A stretch of 64,000 bases of DNA from CAZGNZ01 sp964527215 (GTDB lineage: Bacteria; Fidelibacterota; Marinisomatia; SCGC-AAA003-L08; JACNLC01), in the NCBI GenBank assembly GCA_964527215.1, contig CAZGNZ010000014.1:1-64000 (forward strand). The letters are read 5' to 3'. Below, piece by piece: positions 44,836 to 53,138 of this stretch. The notes below the pieces were generated by a model. That model did no database searches. It was given only the letters and a program-made list of their open reading frames with translations, and was not told the origin of the DNA. The translations under genes and the position numbers were made by a program. Numbering within the stretch: position 1 is the first letter of the stretch; each line of letters begins with the position of its first letter.

Positions 44836-46136
44836 TAGAACGGTACACCACTCCGGATATGGGTCGGATATGGTCTGATGAGACCAAATTTCAAACCTGG
44901 AAAAAGGTTGAAATCGCTGTAACGGAAGTGCTCGCGGAAATGGGAATTGTCCCCAAGGAGGCATTTGACACCATTCGGGACAGGGCCGATTTTTCCGTTG
45001 AACGCATTCTGGAAATCGAAAAAACCACCCGACATGACGTTATTGCGTTTCTGACAAATATGGCCGAATACATCGGTCCCGAATCGCGATATGTCCACAT
45101 GGGTATGACTTCATCTGACCTCCTGGATACCTCTCTGGCATTATTGTGTGCAGAGGCCGGAGACGTCATCATGGAAAAACTGAACCGGTTCCATCAGCTT
45201 CTGCGGCGGAAAGCCGTGCAGTACCGGCACACCTACCAGATCGGACGCAGTCACGGTGTACATGCGGAACCCATCACTTTCGGTCTGAAACTGGCATTGT
45301 GGAGTGAAGAGATTGGCCGTCATATAGCGCGCTGGCAGAGAGCCGTGGACAGTATTTCGACCGGTAAAATCTCCGGTGCGGTCGGAACATACCAGCATCT
45401 GGATCCCGAAGTGGAACAGGCTGCGTGCGCAAAGCTGGGACTGAGGGCAGCAACCGTATCCAGTCAGATCGTCCAGCGGGATCACCATGCCGAGTACCTT
45501 ACCACCCTGGCGCTCATCGGTGCGACCATTGAGAAGATCGCCGTTGAAATTCGTCATCTGCAGCGAACTGAAGTTATGGAAGCGGAAGAACCGTTTCGGA
45601 AAGGGCAGAAGGGATCATCGGCCATGCCGCATAAACGAAATCCCATCATCACTGAACGCATGACGGGTCTGGCCCGTCTGCTGCGGGGAAACGCCCATGT
45701 CGGCTTGGAAAATGTTGCCCTCTGGCATGAACGCGATATCTCGCACAGCTCGGTGGAACGCATCATTCTTCCCGACTCCACCACGGCCATGGACTATATG
45801 CTGACCAAAATGCTGGTTCTGGTTGAGGATATGGTGATTTACCCGGACAACATGATGGCCAATATCAACCGGACCAACGGACTGATTTTCAGTCAGGAAA
45901 TCCTGCTGGCACTGGTCCGCGCAGGAATGGTTCGAGAGGAAGCCTATGCGGTTGTCCAGAAATGTGCCATGGAATCATGGCAGGAAGGCACCGATTTCCG
46001 ATCCTTGCTGGAGAAGGATGAAGCAATCTGCGGTTTCCTGAAAACAGAAGAACTGGATGACCTGTTTGATCTGAAGAAAATTCTGATCAATATTGATAAA
46101 GTATTCAAAAGACTGGGGTTGGAAAATGGAAATTAA
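44832..46136 (+). CDS. purB: Adenylosuccinate lyase
   Basis: A 434-residue fumarase-superfamily enzyme with the signature GSSAMPHKRNP near residues 262-272 and the S-loop partners HMGMTSSDLLDT and SHGVHAEP. It splits SAICAR into AICAR and adenylosuccinate into AMP. It begins on the last bases of the htrA gene (ATGA) and its end overlaps purC, so the chain is translationally coupled. Confidence 0.97.
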   Translation: MIERYTTPDMGRIWSDETKFQTWKKVEIAVTEVLAEMGIVPKEAFDTIRDRADFSVERILEIEKTTRHDVIAFLTNMAEYIGPESRYVHMGMTSSDLLDTSLALLCAEAGDVIMEKLNRFHQLLRRKAVQYRHTYQIGRSHGVHAEPITFGLKLALWSEEIGRHIARWQRAVDSISTGKISGAVGTYQHLDPEVEQAACAKLGLRAATVSSQIVQRDHHAEYLTTLALIGATIEKIAVEIRHLQRTEVMEAEEPFRKGQKGSSAMPHKRNPIITERMTGLARLLRGNAHVGLENVALWHERDISHSSVERIILPDSTTAMDYMLTKMLVLVEDMVIYPDNMMANINRTNGLIFSQEILLALVRAGMVREEAYAVVQKCAMESWQEGTDFRSLLEKDEAICGFLKTEELDDLFDLKKILINIDKVFKRLGLENGN

Positions 46137-47079
46137 AAATCAGCTGCAATATACACTGAATGAATTCAACGTAACCGGCCTTGGAAAGCACTACCGGGGA
46201 AAAGTCCGCGATAATTACATCCAGGATGACCAAATACTCATCGTCACGACAGACCGGATATCCGCCTTTGATCGTGTGCTCAGCACGATTCCGTTCAAGG
46301 GTGAAATCCTGACGCAGATTGCCCGATTCTGGTTTGATAAATCCAGTTCCATTGTTCCGAATCACATCATCAGTTATCCTGATCCCCAGGTGATGTCCGC
46401 GAAAAAAGTGGATATACTGCCGGTCGAAATGATCGTGCGAAACTATATTACCGGCAGCCTCTGGCGGGAATATGAGCAGGGAATCAACGGGCAGTATGGT
46501 TTTCTGCTGCCGGACGGACTGGTAAAAAACCAAAAATTTGATACACCTATTTTGACGCCGTCCACCAAAGCAGAATACGGAAAGCATGACGAACCCATAT
46601 CCCGGCAGGAAATCATCAGTCTGGGACTGGTGGATGAGGGTATTTACAAAAAGGTGGAAAATTATGCTTTGCAGCTGTTTGCCCTTGGAAAGGAGTGGGC
46701 TGCAGGTCGGGGTCTGATTCTGGTTGATACGAAATACGAATTCGGACTGCGGGACGGTGAAGTGATTCTGGCGGATGAAGTGCACACTCCCGATTCCAGC
46801 CGGTACTGGATTGCCGATGAATACGAATCCCGTTTCAGGAATAATCAGGATCAGAAAATGCTTGATAAAGAAAATATTCGGCAGTGGCTGATTGAACAGG
46901 GATTCTCAGGAGATGGCACTCCGCCCGAGCTGACCGATGAAGTTCGAGTTGACTTGGCGGAGAAATACATTCGGCTGTATCAGATACTGACAGGGAAATC
47001 GTACCGGATCGAAACAGGAAGTGTGGAAAAACGCATTCTGTCAAACTTGAAGGATGCCGGATATGCGGTGGACCAGTGA
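46126..47079 (+). CDS. purC: SAICAR synthetase (phosphoribosylaminoimidazole-succinocarboxamide synthase)
   Basis: A 317-residue PurC. I use the ATG at 46126 (MEIKNQLQYTLNE), with GGGGTTGG just upstream; an in-frame start at 46093 lies inside purB. The motifs GKVRDNYIQDDQILIVTTDRISAFDRVL, EMIVRNYITGSLWREY and LILVDTKYEFG are typical. It condenses CAIR with aspartate. It overlaps the purB end by 11 bp. Length is at the longer end of the family, as in many eukaryote-like and bacterial relatives. Confidence 0.96.
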   Translation: MEIKNQLQYTLNEFNVTGLGKHYRGKVRDNYIQDDQILIVTTDRISAFDRVLSTIPFKGEILTQIARFWFDKSSSIVPNHIISYPDPQVMSAKKVDILPVEMIVRNYITGSLWREYEQGINGQYGFLLPDGLVKNQKFDTPILTPSTKAEYGKHDEPISRQEIISLGLVDEGIYKKVENYALQLFALGKEWAAGRGLILVDTKYEFGLRDGEVILADEVHTPDSSRYWIADEYESRFRNNQDQKMLDKENIRQWLIEQGFSGDGTPPELTDEVRVDLAEKYIRLYQILTGKSYRIETGSVEKRILSNLKDAGYAVDQ

Positions 47080-47262
47080 TAAATTTGCAAACCGCATGTT
47101 ATTACATCAGTTATCAGGATTAAACGGATAATGCGGGGAATCTTTTTATTTTCCTGCTTACCCGGTTGTTGTTTTGCTTCAGAAAGTGACCTCAAAACTG
47201 CCCAATAGATGAAATAAAAGCGTAATTTTCGACATTGAATTACGACAGAATAAGGAATTTAT

Positions 47263-47508
47263 ATGAAAGCAAAAGTATTCATTACCTATAAAGACGGGAT
47301 TCTGGACCCGGAGGGCAACACGGTATGCAAAGCGCTTCAGAATATTGGTCTGGACAAAATTGACACGGTTCAGTTCGGGAAATATATTGAGTTGACTTTC
47401 AGCGATGCAGACAAAACAGAGGCCGAGATTTTAACCGATGCCGCCTGTCGTAAACTGCTGGCAAACCACAACACCGAGCAGTACCGCTTTGAGGTGGTTG
47501 ACGAATGA
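47263..47508 (+). CDS. purS: Phosphoribosylformylglycinamidine synthase, PurS subunit
   Basis: An 81-residue PurS, the small subunit that bridges PurL and PurQ. It has VFITYKDGILDPEGNTVCKALQNIG and VQFGKYIELTF. AAGGA precedes the ATG. The separate PurS/PurQ arrangement indicates the small-PurL form of FGAM synthetase, so purL must lie elsewhere. It overlaps purQ by 4 bp. Confidence 0.94.
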   Translation: MKAKVFITYKDGILDPEGNTVCKALQNIGLDKIDTVQFGKYIELTFSDADKTEAEILTDAACRKLLANHNTEQYRFEVVDE

Positions 47509-48173
47509 TGCGTTTTGCCGTACTGGTTTTCCCCGGTTCAAACTGCGATCACGATGCCTACTATGTGCTGAGGCATATGGACGGCAGTCTGGTTGAGTTT
47601 GTATGGCACAAGGAACATGACCTTGACCGCTTTGATGCCATCGTTATTCCCGGCGGTTTTTCATATGGGGATTATCTCAGGGCCGGATCCATCGCCAAGT
47701 TTTCACCCATAATGAAGTCGGTGGTGGATGCTGCCGGCAAGGGGAAACCCATCATCGGTATCTGCAACGGATTCCAGATTTTGGTGGAAACGGATTTGCT
47801 TCCCGGCGCGCTCATCGCCAATAAAAAACTGAAGTTTCTCAGTCAGAACGTCACACTGAAAGTGGAAACGGTCCAGTCGGTGTTCACCCGCAATCTGGAT
47901 GTCGGGCAGATTCTCACGATGCCCATTGCGCATAAACAGGGGAATTATTTTGCAGATGACGATACCTTGAAGATGCTGCAGGATCAAAACCAGATTGCAT
48001 TTACCTATTCTGCGAAGGGCAGCGGCAACCCCAACGGATCCGTTCACGACATCGCAGGGGTTCTGAATGAAAAACGGAATGTGCTCGGGATGATGCCCCA
48101 TCCTGAACGGGCAGCTGAGAACATCCTGAGTTCCAAAGACGGCTTGGCCATTTTTGAATCCATACTGAGCTGA
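47505..48173 (+). CDS. purQ: Phosphoribosylformylglycinamidine synthase, PurQ subunit
   Basis: A 222-residue glutaminase of the FGAM synthetase complex. The nucleophilic cysteine is in IIGICNGFQILVE, and FPGSNCDHDAYYV is the N-terminal signature. The His/Glu pair lies in MMPHPERAAE. It supplies ammonia to PurL. The second methionine codon at 47508 is equally possible as start. Two bases separate its stop from the DUF4321 gene, so the operon continues. Confidence 0.96.
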   Translation: MMRFAVLVFPGSNCDHDAYYVLRHMDGSLVEFVWHKEHDLDRFDAIVIPGGFSYGDYLRAGSIAKFSPIMKSVVDAAGKGKPIIGICNGFQILVETDLLPGALIANKKLKFLSQNVTLKVETVQSVFTRNLDVGQILTMPIAHKQGNYFADDDTLKMLQDQNQIAFTYSAKGSGNPNGSVHDIAGVLNEKRNVLGMMPHPERAAENILSSKDGLAIFESILS

Positions 48174-48175
48174 AT

Positions 48176-48454
48176 ATGAAATTGTCGATCATGAATAAAC
48201 GCACCACCCAGTTTGCTTTGCTGGTACTGCTGATTGGGGCAATTACCGGGACAGCCATATTCCAGCTCGCAGGTCTGATCATCCCGCCGGGAGTGGTGCA
48301 GGAATTTTTTATCAATTCAATCACTTTGGGAATCCCTGAATTTTCACTGAATCTGAAGGTAATTTCCCTGACCTTCGGATGTACGTTTGAAGTCAGTGTT
48401 GGCAGCATTCTTGGGATGGCTGTTGCCTGGTATTTCTTGAGATATTTTAGATGA
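48176..48454 (+). CDS. DUF4321 small membrane protein
   Basis: A 92-residue protein with two hydrophobic helices: FALLVLLIGAITGTAIFQLAG and the C-terminal VSVGSILGMAVAWYFLRYF. The length and pattern, including the glycine-rich IPEFSLNLKVISLTFG stretch, match DUF4321, which is often found in Firmicutes and FCB genomes. No function is established. It follows purQ by 2 bases and precedes tatA by 10 bases. Confidence 0.8.
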   Translation: MKLSIMNKRTTQFALLVLLIGAITGTAIFQLAGLIIPPGVVQEFFINSITLGIPEFSLNLKVISLTFGCTFEVSVGSILGMAVAWYFLRYFR

Positions 48455-48464
48455 GGATGATATT

Positions 48465-48659
48465 ATGTCATTAGGACCCTGGGAAATAGTAATCATTATG
48501 GTTGTCGTTCTGCTGATTTTCGGCGGGAAGAAAATACCGGAACTGGCTCGCGGGCTCGGTCAGGGCCTTCGTGAATTTAAAAATGCCACCCGTGAAATCT
48601 CCGATGAAGTCAATAAGGCGGCAGACGAAGTGAAAAAAATTGACAAGGATCAGAAGTAA
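48465..48659 (+). CDS. tatA: Twin-arginine translocase subunit TatA/E
   Basis: A 64-residue single-span protein: MSLGPWEIVIIMVVVLLIFGGKKIPELAR, an amphipathic helix GLGQGLREFKNATREI, and a charged tail. The FGGKKIPEL hinge is diagnostic. It forms the pore of the Tat export pathway for folded proteins. GAGG precedes the ATG. tatC is not within the window. Its position between DUF4321 and gatA is unusual for Tat but common in this type of genome layout (inference). Confidence 0.94.
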   Translation: MSLGPWEIVIIMVVVLLIFGGKKIPELARGLGQGLREFKNATREISDEVNKAADEVKKIDKDQK

Positions 48660-48713
48660 TACCCGAGTTTCCGGCTTTCCGAAAGACCCGGTTTCCTTGT
48701 TCCTGCCATAACC

Positions 48714-50114
48714 GTGGAACGTTCAAAATCTGGAAACACCCCAGTCTCTCAGCGGCCGTTTCTGCCGACCGCAGCTTCCGAGAATCTGAACTGTATCATC
48801 AGTGAAATCTCCGGGTCCCAAAACCCTCCACAAACACACCCCCCCAAAGATGGGTTATCCAAACTGCTGCGCAAAACCTGTGTGGTGAAAGATAACATCA
48901 GCATTGCCGGTACCCGGATGACCTGCGGTTCCCGACTTTTGGAAAACTATATCTCCCCATTTACAGCCACTGCTGTACAGAGATTGGCAAACGCAGGAGT
49001 CAGATTCACCGGAAAAACCAATCTGGATGAATTTGCCATGGGCTCCTCCAATGAATTCTCCTGCTTTGGACCCGTACCAAATCCCTTTGACCGGTCCCGT
49101 GTGGCCGGCGGTTCAAGCGGGGGCAGTGCCGCGGCTGCTGCAGCAGGTCTGGCGGATTTTGCACTGGGCAGCGATACGGGTGGTTCCGTGCGGCAGCCGG
49201 CAGCATTTTGCGGAGTTCTGGGGTTTAAACCAACCTTCGGGAGAATATCCCGATACGGACTGACGGCTCATGCATCCTCCCTGGATCAGATAGGCATATT
49301 AAGTCAGTCCGTTGAACTGGTCATTCAGGCATTTCTCTGTATGGCCGGTCCGGATGAACGCGACAGCACAACCCTTTCGGGCAGCGACGAGAAACCGCAT
49401 GCCGCTATGACGGATTTTAAAAAACTGCGGATCGGTGCTCCGACCCTGCCGAAAGAATCAATTGATTCGGAGATCTCGGACAGGCTTGAGTGGGTGCTTT
49501 CTGAAATGGAAAAATCGGGGTGTGAAATCCACAGAACTGCGTCTATTGACTGGGAGACAAATTTGGCGGTGTATTATATTCTGTCTGCGGCAGAAGCTGC
49601 CACCAACCTTGCACGTTTTGACGGAATCAGATACGGAAAACGAGAATCCGGAAGAAAGCTTCTCGGCGTCTATGAAGAATCCCGAACAAAAGGCTTCGGA
49701 CCGGAGGTAAAACGGCGGATTCTGATAGGAAATTTTGTATTGACCAGAGAGCACCGCGGACAGTATTATGAAAAAGCCCAGCATCTGCGCCGCAGACTCT
49801 GTGCGAAGTGTTCAGATCTGTTCCGTCAGTATGATATTCTGCTGATGCCGACAGCACCGCATCTTCCGTTCAGGATTGGTGAAAACATTCGACACCCGCT
49901 GCGTCTGTATCGTTCGGACATGTTCACCGTGCCGGCCAGTCTTGCGGGTTTGCCGGCCATCAGTATTCCAATGGGATTTTCAGGCTCAGGTCTGCCGATC
50001 GGCATCCAGATCTGCGGTTCGCCCGGAGCAGATTTGTTCCTGCTGGAAACCGCTGCAAAATTGATTGAAAAATTCCCAATTTCGCAGGAAACATTTATTG
50101 ACAGCCGGCATTAA
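48714..50114 (+). CDS. gatA: Asp/Glu-tRNA amidotransferase subunit A
   Basis: A 466-residue amidase. The Ser-cisSer-Lys triad is visible: K in VVKDNISIAG near residue 58, GGSSGGSAAAAAAG near 135, and GSDTGGSVRQPAAFCG near 155, which is the GatA form. LARFDGIRYGKRE and FGPEVKRRILIGN are also GatA-specific. It deamidates glutamine to amidate Asp-tRNA(Asn) or Glu-tRNA(Gln). The start is a GTG at 48714. Upstream of the lysine there are only about 57 residues, so the usual N-terminal helical region is shortened. gatB and gatC are not in the window. Confidence 0.92.
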   Translation: MERSKSGNTPVSQRPFLPTAASENLNCIISEISGSQNPPQTHPPKDGLSKLLRKTCVVKDNISIAGTRMTCGSRLLENYISPFTATAVQRLANAGVRFTGKTNLDEFAMGSSNEFSCFGPVPNPFDRSRVAGGSSGGSAAAAAAGLADFALGSDTGGSVRQPAAFCGVLGFKPTFGRISRYGLTAHASSLDQIGILSQSVELVIQAFLCMAGPDERDSTTLSGSDEKPHAAMTDFKKLRIGAPTLPKESIDSEISDRLEWVLSEMEKSGCEIHRTASIDWETNLAVYYILSAAEAATNLARFDGIRYGKRESGRKLLGVYEESRTKGFGPEVKRRILIGNFVLTREHRGQYYEKAQHLRRRLCAKCSDLFRQYDILLMPTAPHLPFRIGENIRHPLRLYRSDMFTVPASLAGLPAISIPMGFSGSGLPIGIQICGSPGADLFLLETAAKLIEKFPISQETFIDSRH

Positions 50115-50154
50115 TTTTCGTCCCTGATCAGAGAAGGAATTTTTCCAAGACACA

Positions 50155-51147
50155 ATGTTATCGTTTGCACATCCCTACTATTTACTGCTGCTGGCGCTTC
50201 TGCCCTTGATTTACCTCTGGTACTTGAAGAAAGGGCGTCTTCAGGAGGCCACCGTCCGCTACTCTGCCATTCATCTCATTCCGCAGAAGGCCCTAAAGGC
50301 CGGACGAATCAAAAACATCACTCTTCATATTCTGCGCGCTGCCGTGCTGGCATTGTCGATCATAGCACTGGCCCGCCCGATTGTTACCAATATTGTCAGG
50401 GAAACCAATACCGATGTAATCGACATCATGCTGGTTATCGACCAGTCGTCTTCCATGCTGGCCCAGGATTTTGATCCTGACCGTTTGGGAGCTGCCAAGG
50501 AAGTGGCCAAAACATTTATTCGGGACCGGGCGGGTGACCGCCTGGGATTAATCGTGTTTGCCGGAAAATCCTTCATCCAGTGTCCCCTGACCACGGATAT
50601 GGATGTACTGGTACAGTTTACGGAACAGATTGAGATTACGAGCCCTGAAAATGACGGAACCGCCATCGGCATGGCCATTGCCAACGCCCTGAACCGGCTG
50701 CGCAGCAGTGATGCAAAATCTCGAATAATGATTCTGCTGTCTGACGGAAGCAATAACAAGGGCGAAATTGATCCGTTAACCGCCGCAGATCTGGCTGCCA
50801 AATTTGGAATCAAGATCTACACCATTGGTGCCGGCACCAGAGGAATTGCACCAGTGCCGGTTTTCGATGCGGCAGGCAATGTATTCATACAGCGGCAGCA
50901 GGTTGTGGTAGATGAAGAAACACTGAAAGAAATTGCCCAAATCACGGATGGGAAGTTTTTCAGAGCTACTGATAATGAATCTCTGCAGAGTATATATTCC
51001 GAAATCAATGAACTGGAACGCACCGAGATCCAGGTGACGGAATACAAAAATACTCGGGAAATGTATGCCTGGCTGACCATCCCGGCTGCCCTTCTGGCCA
51101 TTTTGCTCATGATTCTGTCAAAAGGAGTTTTTAGAAAACTGATCTAA
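50155..51147 (+). CDS. batA: BatA-like VWA-domain protein
   Basis: A 330-residue membrane protein. Two N-terminal transmembrane helices (HPYYLLLLALLPLIYLWYL and ILRAAVLALSIIALARP) precede a von Willebrand factor A domain with a MIDAS motif DQSSSM (about residues 90-96, pattern DxSxS) and a downstream SDGSNNKG. A last membrane segment sits at the C-terminus. It is the first gene of a five-gene bat operon. Bat proteins are linked to oxygen/stress tolerance in Bacteroides. Its stop overlaps batB by one base. Confidence 0.92.
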   Translation: MLSFAHPYYLLLLALLPLIYLWYLKKGRLQEATVRYSAIHLIPQKALKAGRIKNITLHILRAAVLALSIIALARPIVTNIVRETNTDVIDIMLVIDQSSSMLAQDFDPDRLGAAKEVAKTFIRDRAGDRLGLIVFAGKSFIQCPLTTDMDVLVQFTEQIEITSPENDGTAIGMAIANALNRLRSSDAKSRIMILLSDGSNNKGEIDPLTAADLAAKFGIKIYTIGAGTRGIAPVPVFDAAGNVFIQRQQVVVDEETLKEIAQITDGKFFRATDNESLQSIYSEINELERTEIQVTEYKNTREMYAWLTIPAALLAILLMILSKGVFRKLI

Positions 51148-52178
51148 TGGTACGGTTTAATCATCCCTATATGTTCTATCTGCTTATTCCTTTTCTTGTT
51201 TTACTGATTTGGAATTTTTTTCAGGGCCGGAAACAGCAGCGGCAGGTTTCCGCTGTTGCTGTTGATGCAATTCGAAAATACCTGCTGAACCGCGTGCTGC
51301 CTGGAAGAATCCAGCTGAAAAACATCCTGACCGGACTGGGGATATTTCTGGTGATCATTGCGTCAACCGGTCCTCAGATAGGCACCCGAATGGCAGAACT
51401 GAAACGGGAAGGAATTGATATCTTTCTGGCACTTGACACCTCCGTCAGCATGGATGCGGTGGACGTAAAACCGTCCCGGCTGGAAAAAGCCAAGTACGAG
51501 CTGAATCGTCTGATCAATCAGCTGGAGGGGGATCGTATTGGGCTGATCGTGTTTGCCGGCTCGGCCTATCTGCACTGTCCGCTGACAATGGATTATGCCG
51601 CAGCACGCCTGTTTCTGAATTCTGTCGATACGGATATTGTTCAGAATCTCGGTACCGATCTGGCATCCGCACTGGAACTGGCTCTGGACAACATCGATGA
51701 AGAAGATCAAAAATACAAACTGGTTGTGCTGGTGACGGACGGTGAAGATCACCAGGGTAGAGCACTTGAAATCGCTGAAGCGGCTGTGAATCGAGATATC
51801 CTGATCCATACCCTTGGTGTGGGAACGGTTTCCGGCGGTCCCATTCCAATCATTGAAGATGACGGTTCTCAGTCTTTCAAGAAAGATCGGAGCGGAAGCG
51901 TTGTGACCACAGCGCTGAACAGTCAGATCCTGAGTGAAATCGCAAGCATCACCGGAGGAGAGTTCATAAGAATAGAAAATCAGCCCAATGCCATCGGTCC
52001 GCTTTTGGAAAATATTCGAAATATGGAAAAACGTGAATTGAAGGCACATGTGTTCACGCAGTATGAAAACCGTTTTCAGATTTTTCTGATGCTTGGACTG
52101 ATCTGTTTCATTGTTGAATTGCTCATTCCCACTAGGAGCAGGAAAGAACTGCAGTGGGAAGGAAGATTTACGAAATAA
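51147..52178 (+). CDS. batB: BatB-like VWA-domain protein
   Basis: A 343-residue paralogue of BatA with the same design: MFYLLIPFLVLLIWNFF, a second N-terminal helix, a VWA domain with MIDAS DTSVSM near residue 94 and TDGEDHQG near 195, and a C-terminal helix FQIFLMLGLICFIVELLI. It probably pairs with BatA. Starts one base inside the batA stop. A 135-bp gap follows, ahead of batC. Confidence 0.92.
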   Translation: MVRFNHPYMFYLLIPFLVLLIWNFFQGRKQQRQVSAVAVDAIRKYLLNRVLPGRIQLKNILTGLGIFLVIIASTGPQIGTRMAELKREGIDIFLALDTSVSMDAVDVKPSRLEKAKYELNRLINQLEGDRIGLIVFAGSAYLHCPLTMDYAAARLFLNSVDTDIVQNLGTDLASALELALDNIDEEDQKYKLVVLVTDGEDHQGRALEIAEAAVNRDILIHTLGVGTVSGGPIPIIEDDGSQSFKKDRSGSVVTTALNSQILSEIASITGGEFIRIENQPNAIGPLLENIRNMEKRELKAHVFTQYENRFQIFLMLGLICFIVELLIPTRSRKELQWEGRFTK

Positions 52179-52313
52179 TTTTGAACTCATTATCAAACAA
52201 AATCATCTGATCCGCAAGGGATCACCAGAGGTGCAGTCACCCTGTCAAAAAATGAATAGGCGAGTTGTTTCAGAGCGCCTGCATATCAAAATAGAAAATA
52301 ACCGGATGAAAAA

Positions 52314-53138
52314 ATGAAAATCCTGTTCCTTTTAATCGCATTTATTGCTGCTGTCGCGGCCCAGGGTCAGCCGGTCATACCGGGCAGGCCGGGATCGAAC
52401 CAGGGCAGCGGTCAGTTTTACCAGGAACCGATACCTGATCTCGATCCCGAATTGATGGAGGCCATCGAAGAATATGAAAACCTGAAACAGCAGTATCCCG
52501 ATGTGCCCGGCCTGAACTATAATCTGGGCAACCTGAAATATCTGACGGGAGATTTCCCAAACGCTCAGCAGGAGTATCAAAATGCCCTGACCGACAGCGA
52601 TCCCGTTCTGAGATCCCACGCTTTGTATAATCTTGGAAACACCCTCTTCAAACAGGGACAGATACAGGAAAGCATTGACTTTTATCGTCAGGCCCTTGAA
52701 TTAAATCCTGCAGATGATGACATCAAATACAATTACGAAATCAGTCGTAAAATCCTGAAACAGCAGCAGCAACAGCAGCAGTCCCAGGAAAATGAGCAGA
52801 ACAATGAAGAACAGGATGAACAGAACCAGGATCAAAAGCAGCAGCAGGAAGAAGGCGAGGAACAGCAGCAGGATCAGCAGAATCAGGAACAGCCGCAGGA
52901 CCAGGAATCGGAGGAGCAGGAAGATGGAAAACGGGAAGAACAGTCTGATGAAGAGCAGGAAGAAGAGGAATCACAGCAGGAACAGTCTCCGCCCGGTCAG
53001 CAGGAAATGTCAGAGGAAGAACAGCTTGGAAAGGAAGAGGCAGAAGCAATTCTGAATGCATTGAAGGCCAATGAAGAAAATTTGATGAAGCGGAAATACC
53101 GTGCCAAACAGCGTATCACTGTTGAAAAGGACTGGTGA
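52314..53138 (+). CDS. batC: BatC-like TPR protein with long Q/E-rich tail
   Basis: A 274-residue secreted protein. A signal peptide (MKILFLLIAFIAAVAAQG) is followed by TPR units (YNLGNLKYLTGDFPNAQQEY; YNLGNTLFKQGQIQESIDFY) and a strongly biased region of Q, E, D and N from about residue 145 to 245. The last 25 residues are basic. The low-complexity segment (GAN/CAG-like codons) gives an extremely uneven base composition. BatC-like members with this architecture lie between BatB and BatD. TGA of this gene overlaps the batD ATG. Confidence 0.85.
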   Translation: MKILFLLIAFIAAVAAQGQPVIPGRPGSNQGSGQFYQEPIPDLDPELMEAIEEYENLKQQYPDVPGLNYNLGNLKYLTGDFPNAQQEYQNALTDSDPVLRSHALYNLGNTLFKQGQIQESIDFYRQALELNPADDDIKYNYEISRKILKQQQQQQQSQENEQNNEEQDEQNQDQKQQQEEGEEQQQDQQNQEQPQDQESEEQEDGKREEQSDEEQEEEESQQEQSPPGQQEMSEEEQLGKEEAEAILNALKANEENLMKRKYRAKQRITVEKDW

